16,260 nt of DNA, from the NCBI GenBank assembly GCA_020348625.1, contig CP070752.1:2864734-2880993 (forward strand), in the 5' to 3' direction. Every line of letters begins with the position of its first letter. Within the stretch, counting starts at the first letter, position 1. Origin of the DNA: Deltaproteobacteria bacterium (GTDB lineage Bacteria > Desulfobacterota > DSM-4660 > Desulfatiglandales > B25-G16). The position numbers and the translations under genes are program-made. Positions 1-7,598 of the stretch are shown here, piece by piece. The notes beneath the pieces are model-generated. The model was given only the letters and a program-made list of their open reading frames with translations, did no database searches and was not told the DNA's origin.

Positions 1-734
1 ACGCCTATAAAGATAACCCCGACAACCAGAAAGAAAATGAACACTACAGGGAGCACATATTTCACCGTGGCCATGATCTTCTCAGACGCTGGTGTCTCAA
101 CCTTTTCATACTTGGGAGCCATGGTAGGCTGAAGCCAGCACCTCCCGATAATATAGCTAGCATAGAGGGCAGCCATCAACAGGCCAGGAACAACAATAGC
201 AAACAAAATTTTGCCAATAGATATTTCACCTATAGCGCCTAAAAGAATGGCTAGCGAACTGGGGGGAATCATAATCGCCAATCCCCCGCTGCCTAGAATG
301 GGGCCTAGACTCATAGCCTTCTTATAATGTCGCTTCTCCATCTCAGGCACCAGTACCGCCCCCAATAAAGACGTGCTGGCTATGCTAGCGCCGGTCAGGG
401 CAGAAAGCAGGGATCCTGAACCCACCGCAAGCAGCGAAATTCTACCAGGCAGGCGCCCCAACCATTTGTCCACTATGTCTATTATATTCGTACCTAGCCC
501 TGAGTGAAACGTTATTTCACCCATAAGAATAAACAAGGGAACAGGAAGTAGCACGAAGGTGGCCAAAGAGCTATAGATGCTGAGGATAAGTTGCTCGAGG
601 CCTCCTGTGCCGCCAAATAACGTGTATACCCCTACTACATTAATGAGCATGAAACAGAAGGCAACAGGCATTCCAGTTGCCATCAGGATTACCAGAGCAG
701 CAAATATGAGGAGGATTATGAATGGCCATTCCAC
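1..734 (-). CDS. dctM: TRAP transporter large permease, DctM family (3' end outside window)
   Basis: This is the large membrane subunit that carries out sodium- or proton-coupled import together with DctQ and the periplasmic receptor DctP. About 244 N-terminal codons of a protein usually near 430 residues are present, and the frame is open to the window edge. The translation is a chain of hydrophobic segments. It has the family hallmarks G-I-P-V-A-F-like near the N terminus (here TGMPVAF), LTGASIAS, and GGLAIMIPPS around residue 150. The start is a GTG at 732-734: an in-frame stop lies three codons upstream and a GAGGTG ribosome site (742-747) lies about 7 nt upstream. It begins 18 nt after the dctQ stop, so the two are cotranscribed. 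No defect is seen in the visible part. Family assignment is firm; the substrate is unknown. Confidence 0.93.
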   Translation of the reverse strand, partial: MEWPFIILLIFAALVILMATGMPVAFCFMLINVVGVYTLFGGTGGLEQLILSIYSSLATFVLLPVPLFILMGEITFHSGLGTNIIDIVDKWLGRLPGRISLLAVGSGSLLSALTGASIASTSLLGAVLVPEMEKRHYKKAMSLGPILGSGGLAIMIPPSSLAILLGAIGEISIGKILFAIVVPGLLMAALYASYIIGRCWLQPTMAPKYEKVETPASEKIMATVKYVLPVVFIFFLVVGVIFIG

Positions 735-752
735 CGAAGTTCACCTCACAAT

Positions 753-1310
753 TCAGGCTTTGGTTACTGCAGACTCATGTTTTTCGCCTCCTGGAGCTCT
801 CCAACTTCTCCAGTTATTATGAGTTCTTCTCAGGAACTGGACAAAGAGTAAGAAACTGCCGACGAAAATAACGGCAACGATAATAAATTTAGGAAGCTCC
901 AATAGTGTGGGGGTGAAATAGCCGGTTTGGAAAAGCTCCCAGGTAACCTTGGCTCCATACCAGGTAAGGATGAAGCAAACGATGGCACTTGCACCAGAAG
1001 TAATAACATTGATCATGGACTGAGTTTTTGGATTTAGCTGACTGAGCACGATATCCATTTTTACGTGCTCCTCCAGTTTCAGCAACCACGCAGCCACCAA
1101 AAACGTAATAAACAAAATAATGTACTCGCTGATTTCTATGACCCAGCCTATGGGGCGATTCAAAAAGTACCTCGAGACCACTGCCCCACTAATTATTAGC
1201 ATGGCAAAAACGAGGAGAATGCCGGCTAGAATGCTCATAAGGACAATGATGCGATCAAAAAAACTGGTGAGTTTTTCTAATAATCTCATATCAATTCTGG
1301 TCCCCGCCAA
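753..1310 (-). CDS. dctQ: TRAP transporter small permease, DctQ family
   Basis: This is the small integral membrane partner of DctM. The protein has four hydrophobic segments at about residues 20-46, 55-78, 98-122 and 140-160, the usual DctQ topology, and a length (185 aa) normal for the family. The motif SRYFLNRPIGWVIEISEY (residues 46-63) matches the conserved DctQ stretch between helices 1 and 2. The start is ambiguous. The TTG at 1310 has an AGGTG about 4 nt upstream; an ATG seven codons inside (1289) gives MRLLEKLTSFFD and has only a weak GGGGA at long spacing. I kept the TTG. The gene lies between dctP and dctM, but unlike the tight dctQ-dctM junction it is separated from dctP by 223 nt containing a strong hairpin. 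Confidence 0.92.
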   Translation of the reverse strand: MAGTRIDMRLLEKLTSFFDRIIVLMSILAGILLVFAMLIISGAVVSRYFLNRPIGWVIEISEYIILFITFLVAAWLLKLEEHVKMDIVLSQLNPKTQSMINVITSGASAIVCFILTWYGAKVTWELFQTGYFTPTLLELPKFIIVAVIFVGSFLLFVQFLRRTHNNWRSWRAPGGEKHESAVTKA

Positions 1311-1400
1311 TTTTCACCTGTTGCTAAGAATTACGGTGAAAAAGCCCATAATTACACTGATGCCCCGAAAAGCTTAAGTTCTTGCCGCAAAAGGTTCATA

Positions 1401-1442
1401 CACCCCACCATAAGATACTAAACTGTATCTTATGGTGGGGTG
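1401..1442. promoter_or_regulatory. Perfect 18-bp hairpin in the dctP-dctQ gap
   Basis: Positions 1401-1418 (CACCCCACCATAAGATAC) are the exact reverse complement of 1425-1442, separated by the 6-nt loop TAAACT. Neither side is followed by a proper run of T (minus side TATGAACCTTTT, plus side CTTTTCG), so it is not a clean intrinsic terminator. A stem-loop between the receptor gene and the membrane genes is known from TRAP operons such as dctPQM of Rhodobacter capsulatus. There it is thought to leave more receptor than permease mRNA, by partial termination or by protecting the dctP 3' end. The same role is inferred here. Confidence 0.85.
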
Positions 1443-1533
1443 CTTTTCGAAAGATTATCCAGAATCTTATTATTTCAGGTCAAGGCAAGCGGGTAGACTC
1501 AAAGGTTTCGATGAATAACCTCATAATAACTTG

Positions 1534-2535
1534 TTACTTTGATAACAGCTCTCTTAATCGAGGTGTTTCCTTTGGAAATCGCTTCATTTGATAGTCCCAT
1601 GTGGCGTTGTAGGCGGTATCAAGAAACCATTTGGCTATATCCGGCGTGAGTTTGTAAAACTCTAACCCAGCCGTTTTGGCCTTCTGGCGCGCCGCGGCCC
1701 TATCCTCAGCATCCAAGGGAATATAGTCCTTTTCCGCCTGAATCTGGCACTCCATTACCAGCTCTTTTAGATTCTTAGGAAGCTTGTTCCAGCTATCCAA
1801 GTTCATGAAGACTGCGACAGTAGACTGCCAGTACGGATGGTCGACGCAGTACTTGGTTACCTCGTGAATACCCATAGAAACATAAGTCGTCTCCGGGACG
1901 CCAGCAATCCCATCGGACACACCTCGTTCCATGGCTTGAAAGTACTCTCTCATACCAATACTAACATGAACAGCTCCCCATCCTACCACGGCAGCCCTAG
2001 AGCCGGTTGCACTCCCTATCCGGATCTTTTTGAAATCCTCGGGTTTCTCAACCTTCTTGTTCAGCCACAAATAAAAATAGTCCTCCTTTGAAAACGTTCC
2101 TCGCCCCAGATAGAATAAACCGCCTGCGTTATGGAGTTCGTTGAGGTAATCATAGCCTCCCCCTGGCTTTCGCTCTTCTTCTAGGGTTAGCTGTGTAAGT
2201 GCAGCCCCCCCAATTCCAGGCGCTATCGGCTCATAAAAGCCAACAGGAGCCACGCCAATGTCGACCACACCCTTCTGTACCGCTTTGCCCAGGTCAAAGG
2301 GTGGGATAGTCTCCGGTCCGCCACGGTACTTGATAACAAGCTCGCCCTTGGCGCGTTCGTTGACTTTGTCAAGAAATAGCTTTTGAACGCCTGAGGCTGG
2401 CGGCCTTGTATTGGGTACAAATCCTGCCCAATTAAGCTCTATTGGGCCAGCACAAACTACCTTGGATGGTACCATTCCTGCCAGAAGCACGAACGCGACA
2501 AAACCCAATACCAGTAACAAAGTCTGTCTTTTCAT
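1534..2535 (-). CDS. dctP: TRAP transporter periplasmic substrate-binding protein, DctP family
   Basis: This is the extracytoplasmic receptor that captures the substrate and delivers it to DctQM. The 333-aa length is typical. It opens with a signal peptide (MKRQ, hydrophobic core at about residues 5-20, likely cleavage after VCA at residue 29); the nearby cysteine lacks a good lipobox, so it is probably a soluble periplasmic protein. The KIRIGSATGSRA segment (170-181) contains the conserved arginine (R172) that usually salt-bridges a substrate carboxylate, and the following QAMERGVSDG (200-209) matches the family pattern Q-x-G-x-x-D-G. The start is well supported by AGGAGGT about 7 nt upstream of the ATG. 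A carboxylate substrate is therefore likely. The molybdenum hydroxylase operon lies immediately upstream on the same strand. Confidence 0.93.
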   Translation of the reverse strand: MKRQTLLLVLGFVAFVLLAGMVPSKVVCAGPIELNWAGFVPNTRPPASGVQKLFLDKVNERAKGELVIKYRGGPETIPPFDLGKAVQKGVVDIGVAPVGFYEPIAPGIGGAALTQLTLEEERKPGGGYDYLNELHNAGGLFYLGRGTFSKEDYFYLWLNKKVEKPEDFKKIRIGSATGSRAAVVGWGAVHVSIGMREYFQAMERGVSDGIAGVPETTYVSMGIHEVTKYCVDHPYWQSTVAVFMNLDSWNKLPKNLKELVMECQIQAEKDYIPLDAEDRAAARQKAKTAGLEFYKLTPDIAKWFLDTAYNATWDYQMKRFPKETPRLRELLSK

Positions 2536-2590
2536 CTGAAACCTCCTCTAAAGATTTTGGTTTACTGTTGCTTAGACCTATTTTATTCGT

Positions 2591-2599
2591 ATCATATCA
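2591..2599 (-). promoter_or_regulatory. Candidate extended -10 promoter of dctP
   Basis: On the minus strand the sequence reads TGATATGAT, an extended -10 element (TG-n-TATGAT, one mismatch from TATAAT). It would start transcription about 50 nt before the dctP ATG. No good -35 lies at the right distance, which is tolerated for extended -10 promoters. This is a pattern match only. Confidence 0.3.
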
Positions 2600-2702
2600 A
2601 TCACGGCCATTCAAGATCTTTGGTCTTCACCCTTCCGTCTGATCTGAGCGAAACATGTGGCATAGTTTTTCACTGCTGAACACAGACGTTCCAATGTTAT
2701 CA

Positions 2703-2748
2703 GAAACGTACGTTAGGAGAATGTGGTAAAACAGATAAGATACGTTTC
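2703..2748. promoter_or_regulatory. Possible operator: AACGTACGTT palindrome and a distal half-site
   Basis: A perfect 10-bp palindrome AACGTACGTT occupies 2705-2714, and GAAACGTA (2703-2710) is repeated in inverted orientation as TACGTTTC at 2741-2748. The sites lie upstream of the candidate dctP promoter in the gap after the FAD-subunit gene. They could bind a regulator of the TRAP operon. Alternatively they could form a weak hairpin in the tail of the upstream transcript. Confidence 0.3.
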
Positions 2749-2797
2749 CGTCCTGACCCGAAAATCGACCAATCGTAAAGGGAAAATGATTCGACAT

Positions 2798-3829
2798 CTA
2801 TATCCCTGAAGATTTATGCCACATTGAAGCCAGGGCACGTCTCACCAAGGCCGTTGCAAGATCAATCTTATAGCGGTTTTGTGGGAGCGGGTGAGCCTCG
2901 GCTGTGGATGCCGCTGCGGCCTGTGATATAAGTTTCTCAGTAAACTTCCTTCCCCTGAGTATTTCCACGGCCCTGAAAGCCATATAAGGGAAGGGAGCTA
3001 TACCGCCCAGCACAATTCGGATTTCCTCGCAGATCACATCTGTTATCCGTGCAACCGTGGCTACACTCGCGAGTGCGAAATCTGAAGCATGCCGTATCCG
3101 ATGTTTCAAGAAGCACTGATATGTCTTCCCTTTCTGATTAGGAACGTGAACCCCAGTCAGGAATTCACCGGGCTTGAGAACGGTCTCGGTGCCATCATTT
3201 GCCGGAGTGAAAAAGTCCTGCAAGGTCAGCGTCTTTTCCCCTTCGGAACTGGCTATGACCACCTCAGCTTCCAATGCAGCAAGGGCCGGGGCTAAGTCGG
3301 AAGGATGTGCCATCACGCATCTGCCATTCTTCATGATCGAGTGATAGTATCGGTGCTCCCCTCCTACAGCATAGCACTTGTGGCCCCCTTTCTTATAGCA
3401 GAGAAAATATGGGTGTCTGAAGTACATGCACCGCGGCCTCTGACAGATGTTGCCTCCCATAGTACCCATATTCCTAATCTGAGTTGTACCCACGTGCCCG
3501 GCTGCCTGGGACAAGACAGTGAACTTTTGCCTTATGACATCAGAGGTTTGTAAACGATTGAGCTTTACCGCAGCACCGATCCTTAAGCCTGTATGCTCAT
3601 CATAGGTGATCTGGTTTAGCTCAGGGATATTCTTGATGTTGACGAGAACCTCTGGAATCTGAAGCTCAGGGCCCTCTACCCTGTCCTTCATGAGGCTCAA
3701 CAGGTCTGTGCCGCCGGCGATCACTCTTGTCCTCCCTTCATACTTCTTGAGACAAGCGAGGGCATCCCTTACGGTTCCTACATCAAGCAGTTCAAAACTC
3801 GGTAATTCATAGAGCAGCACCTCAATCAC
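2798..3829 (-). CDS. Molybdenum hydroxylase FAD-binding subunit with extra Cys cluster (XdhB/CoxM/PaoB-like)
   Basis: This is the medium subunit of a xanthine dehydrogenase-family enzyme; it passes electrons from the iron-sulfur subunit to FAD and on to an acceptor. The FAD-binding signatures are VIAGGTDLL (36-44) and IRNMGTMGGNICQ (118-130). Right after the second motif comes QRPRC-MYFR and cysteines at 129, 134, 144, 152 and 171, with GGEHRYYHSI between. This is the layout of PaoB/YagS-type subunits, which bind an additional [4Fe-4S] cluster in this loop. HPSDLAPALAALEA (175-188) and the C-terminal CO-dehydrogenase flavoprotein domain follow. The GTG start at 3829 overlaps the stop of the large subunit by 4 nt. 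A second GTG three codons inside (3820) has AGAGG about 8 nt upstream and gives a more usual N terminus, so either may be used. Substrate is unknown. Confidence 0.9.
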   Translation of the reverse strand: MIEVLLYELPSFELLDVGTVRDALACLKKYEGRTRVIAGGTDLLSLMKDRVEGPELQIPEVLVNIKNIPELNQITYDEHTGLRIGAAVKLNRLQTSDVIRQKFTVLSQAAGHVGTTQIRNMGTMGGNICQRPRCMYFRHPYFLCYKKGGHKCYAVGGEHRYYHSIMKNGRCVMAHPSDLAPALAALEAEVVIASSEGEKTLTLQDFFTPANDGTETVLKPGEFLTGVHVPNQKGKTYQCFLKHRIRHASDFALASVATVARITDVICEEIRIVLGGIAPFPYMAFRAVEILRGRKFTEKLISQAAAASTAEAHPLPQNRYKIDLATALVRRALASMWHKSSGI

Positions 3830-6186
3830 CTCTTTTCCTTTTCACGAATCGCGTTGACGATCTTGTCGGGGGTCATGGGGAGGGCATTAAGCCAAACACC
3901 TACGGCGTTACATATGGCATTTCTTATGGCCGCCGGAGTGGGCGCGTTTGAGCATTCCCCCCCGCCTTTTGCGGAATAGGCGAAGTATGGGTCTTCATCT
4001 TCCACGATAAAGGGCTTTATGGGGGGCATATCAAGCGAGGTCGGCATTCGGTACTGATGATAGTTGCTGTTTAACATCTTTCCGGTCTTGGGATCGAAAA
4101 TGCCCTCTTCCGATAGTGCATAGCCAACGCCAAATTCTATGCCGCCATAGATTTGAGAGATGCAGAGCTTCGGGTTTATAGCCCTTCCATAATCCTGGCT
4201 TGCGGCCACTCTTAGGATATTTACTGCACCAGTATCAACGTCCACCTCAACCTCAACGGCTTGCGCACCAAACGTTGCAAACCGGGGATTGTCGCTAGGG
4301 GTAGGAGCCCTGCTTCCGCTCCCCTTGATTGGTCTGTTGGGGGGTATTTTCCCGCATACGGTTCTAAAGGAAATAGATTTAGATGGATCTGACTTCACGT
4401 ATATTTCGCCATACTTGGATTGAAGCTCTTCAGGCTTCACGCCTAATATCGGGGCAGCTATTGCAAAGAGCTCTTGTCTCGCCTCAGCGGCAGCCTGCAA
4501 AACAGCCGGTCCCACCTCAGGAGTGGCCCGTGATGCGTGACACGAGGGGGCATATCTCGTATCCTTTGTATCTCCTCCCATCACAGTTATGTCGTCTACA
4601 TTTACTCCCAGCTCCTCTGCGACGATCATGGGGAAGATGGTTAGTTGTCCAGCTCCTATGTCAACAACGCCAATGAATAAACTGATTGTGCCGTCATGCT
4701 TGATGACGACATCAGCCTCTGCAGTGTATGGTGGCAAACCGACCCCTTGACCCACTACGAAAGTCGCCATGCCAATCCCTCGTTTAAGCCTGCTTCGGTT
4801 ATCCTGTTTCAAGCTCTTTCTCCGGTTCCATCCGATTCCATGTGCGACGAGGTTCATACACTCATCGAGTTTCTTACTCGAGTACGGGATCTTAGTCTCT
4901 TGCCCACTCGTAATGGAGAGGGGCTCGAATTGTCCGCCCGAGACCTCATGATTATCATAACCGCAGATAGTATAGTTCTTGAATCTGAATTCCAAAGGGT
5001 CAATTCCCAGCTCTTGAGCCAGTCTGTCAATATGCGATTCCAGGGCAAATATAGCGGTCATGTTGTATGGTCCTCGTTGAGGCCCGATGATTTGCAAATT
5101 GGTATATACACCTATTTGCTCAAGATATGCATTAGGGCACTTATAGAGGTTTGAGGTGTGCCATATGATCTGTCTGGGATAGTAATTGGCCATCCCTGCA
5201 GCAACGCCCACGTTCACGATTGCCCTTTGATAGACGGCTGTAAGGGTTCCATCCTTCTTGGCCCCCATTCTGAGGTACATCTTGCAGTGCGGCCGGTGTG
5301 GATGATTTACAAAGTCCTCTGCCTTAGTGCGTTCCATCTTCACAGGCCTTCCCGTGACCATCGAGAGTTTCGCTGCGTAGAAAGAGATCCTTTGAGATGA
5401 GGCCTTTGATCCGAACCCGCCACCCAGATACCTAACGATGACCCTGACATTGTCTCGATCGAGGCCCAGCGAATCGGCGAGAACTCGCTTGGAATTCCAT
5501 ACCCCTTGCACAGAATCCCAGACGGTGAGATTTTTGCCGTCCCAATCCGCTATGCACACGCGAGTCTGAATCATCCCGTGATATTGAGCCTGGGTGGTAT
5601 AGGTGTCTTCTATGATAACATCTGCCTCTTCAAACCCTTTTTTCACATCGCCACGCTCAATCACGAATGGTTTTCTATCATAGATATCGCGTCCGGGGTA
5701 TTCCTCATCGGCTATGCAGGGGGGAGGCGGGCTCTTCAAGGTTTCCTCTGCGTCGAGCATGGGCGTGAGAACCTCATATTCCACGTCTATGAGTTCCACT
5801 GCCCTTCGCGCGATGCTGATGTCTTCTGCCGCAACTGCCGCGACCTCCTGTCCCTCATAGGTGATACACTCGGGAAAGGCGATCTGGGGTATCAGATACC
5901 ATTTTGTACGCCAGCCCTTGGTGTTTTCTTTGGTCAGTATAGCCTTTACTCCTGGTAATACCTCTGCCTTGCTCGTGTCGATCTTCACGATCCTGGCGCG
6001 GGGATAGGGGCAACGAAGAATCTTGCCGTAGAGCATGTTGGGCAGTTTGATGTCTCCCGTGTATTTTGCACGCCCCGTAACCTTTTCGACACCGTCTCTG
6101 CGATTCAGGGGCTTGCCCACAACGGTGAATTCCCTGTCGAGTGGAGGAGGTACCGTGCCCTTGACCAGCAGCTTGCCTTCTGCCAT
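3826..6186 (-). CDS. Molybdenum hydroxylase large (molybdopterin) subunit, XdhA/CoxL/HcrA family
   Basis: This is the catalytic subunit that binds the Mo-molybdopterin cofactor and hydroxylates, or reductively dehydroxylates, its substrate. Residue numbers count from a GTG one codon upstream (6189). The N-terminal a/b hammerhead domain (about 20-140) has RRDGVEKVTGRAKYTGD. Cofactor motifs follow: GGGFGSK at 256-262, the arginine loop GPQRGPY at 369-375, DIGAGQLT at 510-517, and SRATPEVGPAVLQAA at 553-567. KGGGEC at 741-746 supplies the glutamate (E745) that acts as base in this family. Length (786-787 aa) is normal and the gene looks intact. I chose the ATG at 6186, whose first base overlaps the stop of the 2Fe-2S gene, because AAGGAAAGGG lies 7-8 nt upstream. 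Translational coupling to both neighbours is likely. Nearest functional relatives could be 4-hydroxybenzoyl-CoA reductase or aldehyde oxidoreductase; sequence alone does not decide. Confidence 0.93.
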   Translation of the reverse strand: MAEGKLLVKGTVPPPLDREFTVVGKPLNRRDGVEKVTGRAKYTGDIKLPNMLYGKILRCPYPRARIVKIDTSKAEVLPGVKAILTKENTKGWRTKWYLIPQIAFPECITYEGQEVAAVAAEDISIARRAVELIDVEYEVLTPMLDAEETLKSPPPPCIADEEYPGRDIYDRKPFVIERGDVKKGFEEADVIIEDTYTTQAQYHGMIQTRVCIADWDGKNLTVWDSVQGVWNSKRVLADSLGLDRDNVRVIVRYLGGGFGSKASSQRISFYAAKLSMVTGRPVKMERTKAEDFVNHPHRPHCKMYLRMGAKKDGTLTAVYQRAIVNVGVAAGMANYYPRQIIWHTSNLYKCPNAYLEQIGVYTNLQIIGPQRGPYNMTAIFALESHIDRLAQELGIDPLEFRFKNYTICGYDNHEVSGGQFEPLSITSGQETKIPYSSKKLDECMNLVAHGIGWNRRKSLKQDNRSRLKRGIGMATFVVGQGVGLPPYTAEADVVIKHDGTISLFIGVVDIGAGQLTIFPMIVAEELGVNVDDITVMGGDTKDTRYAPSCHASRATPEVGPAVLQAAAEARQELFAIAAPILGVKPEELQSKYGEIYVKSDPSKSISFRTVCGKIPPNRPIKGSGSRAPTPSDNPRFATFGAQAVEVEVDVDTGAVNILRVAASQDYGRAINPKLCISQIYGGIEFGVGYALSEEGIFDPKTGKMLNSNYHQYRMPTSLDMPPIKPFIVEDEDPYFAYSAKGGGECSNAPTPAAIRNAICNAVGVWLNALPMTPDKIVNAIREKEKR

Positions 6187-6698
6187 CACTTAACCCTTTC
6201 CTTTTGATCCAGTTTCTCGGACGCGGCTATCGTCGCCTCTATTATGTTCGGATAGGAACCACATCGGCACAGGTTGCCGTCAATGGTATTTCTGACATCA
6301 TCTTCAGTCGGGTGGGGGTTTCTGTCTAGAAGGGCTTTAACTGACAATATCATCCCTGGGGTGCAGTACCCACACTGCAGGGCATCGTGCTCGATGAAGG
6401 CCTCTTGGAGCGGGTGAAGGTTCCCCTTGCCCCCCAGCCCCTCGATTGTCAGCACTTCCTTGCCTGCTGCATCAACTGCCAACATGGTGCACGAATAGAC
6501 GGGATTTCCATTAAGCAGCACGGTGCAGGCCCCACATTCCGCCCGGTTGCAACCGACCTTGGTCCCGGTCAAGCCCAACTCTTCTCTTAGAAACTCAGCC
6601 AGGGTCATTCGAGGTTCGATGTCACTCTCAACGCGTGTTCCGTTGACGGTGAGGGCTAGGTGGCGTTTACCCTTGTCGACATTTTCTTCGGTAGTCAT
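6186..6698 (-). CDS. Molybdenum hydroxylase 2Fe-2S small subunit (XdhC/CoxS/HcrC family)
   Basis: This is the electron-transfer subunit with two [2Fe-2S] clusters. Numbering here counts from an ATG at 6713. The N-terminal plant-ferredoxin-like cluster uses C55, C60, C63 and C75 (KVGCNRAECGACTVLLNG and YSC). The second, alpha-helical cluster uses C114, C117, C149 and C151 (LQCGYCTPGM and NLCRCGSYPNI). The upstream ATG at 6713 has no ribosome site, but its own first codons contain GGAGGAG about 6 nt before a second ATG at 6698. I therefore place the start at 6698, giving MTTEENVDKG and 170 aa. It is the first gene of the three-gene operon and overlaps the large-subunit start. No twin-arginine signal is present, so the complex is cytoplasmic. 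Confidence 0.94.
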   Translation of the reverse strand: MTTEENVDKGKRHLALTVNGTRVESDIEPRMTLAEFLREELGLTGTKVGCNRAECGACTVLLNGNPVYSCTMLAVDAAGKEVLTIEGLGGKGNLHPLQEAFIEHDALQCGYCTPGMILSVKALLDRNPHPTEDDVRNTIDGNLCRCGSYPNIIEATIAASEKLDQKERVK

Positions 6699-6719
6699 AC
6701 TATTCTCCTCCATGCCGGG

Positions 6720-6748
6720 CTTGTATCATCATGTCCTGAATACGTCAA
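6720..6748 (-). promoter_or_regulatory. Candidate sigma-70 promoter of the molybdenum hydroxylase operon
   Basis: On the minus strand TTGACG (6743-6748) is followed after exactly 17 nt by TACAAG (6720-6725). The -35 match is good (5/6) and the -10 poor (4/6, lacking the final T). Initiation about 7 nt downstream would put the transcript start at the rejected ATG at 6713, in agreement with the start at 6698. Confidence 0.3.
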
Positions 6749-6981
6749 AGCAAGAATTGCACCTAAAACCTTGCTCCCATCCAAATGTGGGAGTAACGAG
6801 ATTTACGGTCTTCTACGAATATCCACCCCCATTGATTTTACTCTTTTAAGCTCAACATTTGCTCAATTAGGGTAGTGGACAAATAGCGACCGCAGTTATT
6901 CCTCCGTTTCTCAAAGGAACCTGATGTTACAAAAGAAGTTGATGACTGATGGATAGTCAAAAAAAGGCTAATCAAATCAGG

Positions 6982-7006
6982 AAAAAAACCTCTCATGTGA
7001 AAGGTT
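6982..7006 (-). terminator. Intrinsic terminator reading leftwards
   Basis: On the minus strand AACCTTTCA-CA-TGAGAGGTT forms a 9-bp stem (one T-G wobble) with the tract of T at 6982-6986 directly after it. It would stop transcription coming from the amidohydrolase and AAA+ relic side before the hydroxylase operon. The stem is AT-rich, so efficiency may be moderate. Confidence 0.65.
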
Positions 7007-7220
7007 GATCCCGATTAGATTCTTCATTGAGTCTCTTCTTCAAAAACAAGCCCTGCCAATCTGTCCTCTGCCTTTGCAGCCTCGGCACGTTTCTCAGGTG
7101 GTCCCCAGCCTATAGGGTTGAAGCTTAACTATTTCCTAAAATGTGCCGCCCTATACACATTTCAGTTTCTCAAAACGCTGCTCAAAGAACGATCTTTTGC
7201 TAGCTTCTCTGCCAGTCGTT

Positions 7221-7598
7221 CTAAATGCCGCATCGAGGCAGATTAACTAGGGCCCTGTGAATTTCACACGGATTCTGCAAAACTGGCCCCTTCTCACTGT
7301 TGCCGTAACGGTCGCGCACATCCTCTACCGTTTATCGTCTGCCCATGAGGACATCGGCCCCGGCTATAAGCAGCATGAGATTGTTAAGCTACGCTTTGAG
7401 AAAGACCTTGTTCAACCTTTTCTCCGTTTCCCCGACGTACTTGCTGACTGCACTGGAGCCATCGATCTTCTGTGGGACAAGCTACTTTTCATTCGCTGTG
7501 ATCGCTGCCCCCATGGTCTTGTGGAGGACGCCGTAGGTTCTGCTGCTTTTTTGGTTGACTAGATAGAGTTTCGCGGTATTCTATAGATATGTTTTCAT
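7221..7598 (-). pseudogene. Relic of an AAA+ ATPase (CDC48/FtsH-like, as found in contractile-injection loci)
   Basis: The minus strand has an intact-looking ribosome site AAAGGAGG (7603-7610) and an ATG at 7598. In that frame a clear AAA+ ATPase core can be read, broken by stops at 7583, 7484, 7391, 7334 and 7223 (first base on the minus strand). Recognisable parts are YGVLH directly joined to KTMGAAITANE, then LVPQKIDGSSAVSKYVGETE with KRLNKVF after it, LMLLIAGADVLMGRR, and TVEDVRDRYGNSEKGPVLQ. In living family members these correspond to GVLLYGPPGTGKTMAAEVLA, KIDLS-VVSKYIGETEKNL, LLFDEADALFGKR and DRYANIE-LLQ. The GPPGTG of Walker A is deleted and the Walker B D-E is lost, so no function remains. 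Most of the N-terminal part is also missing. Family recall, not a search, is the basis. Confidence 0.75.

Noticed and set aside
1401..1442. The dctP-dctQ hairpin as a simple terminator or a miniature transposon
   Set aside because: There is no continuous T-tract on either side. I saw no target-site duplication or second copy in the window, so a regulatory hairpin is preferred.
4696..5154. Plus-strand 152-codon open frame inside the Mo large-subunit gene
   Set aside because: It is a shadow of the strongly conserved minus-strand gene. The same holds for the 150-codon frame at 5506-5958.
7257..7562. Plus-strand open frame of 101 codons as a small gene
   Set aside because: It lies antisense to the AAA+ relic, which explains the sequence much better. 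It has no ribosome site and no recognisable motif.
7221..7598. Amber (TAG) recoding, as four of the five interrupting stops are TAG
   Set aside because: One stop is TAA, and the Walker A loop is deleted and Walker B altered, so the gene is dead whatever the reading of TAG. Nothing else in the window hints at recoding.
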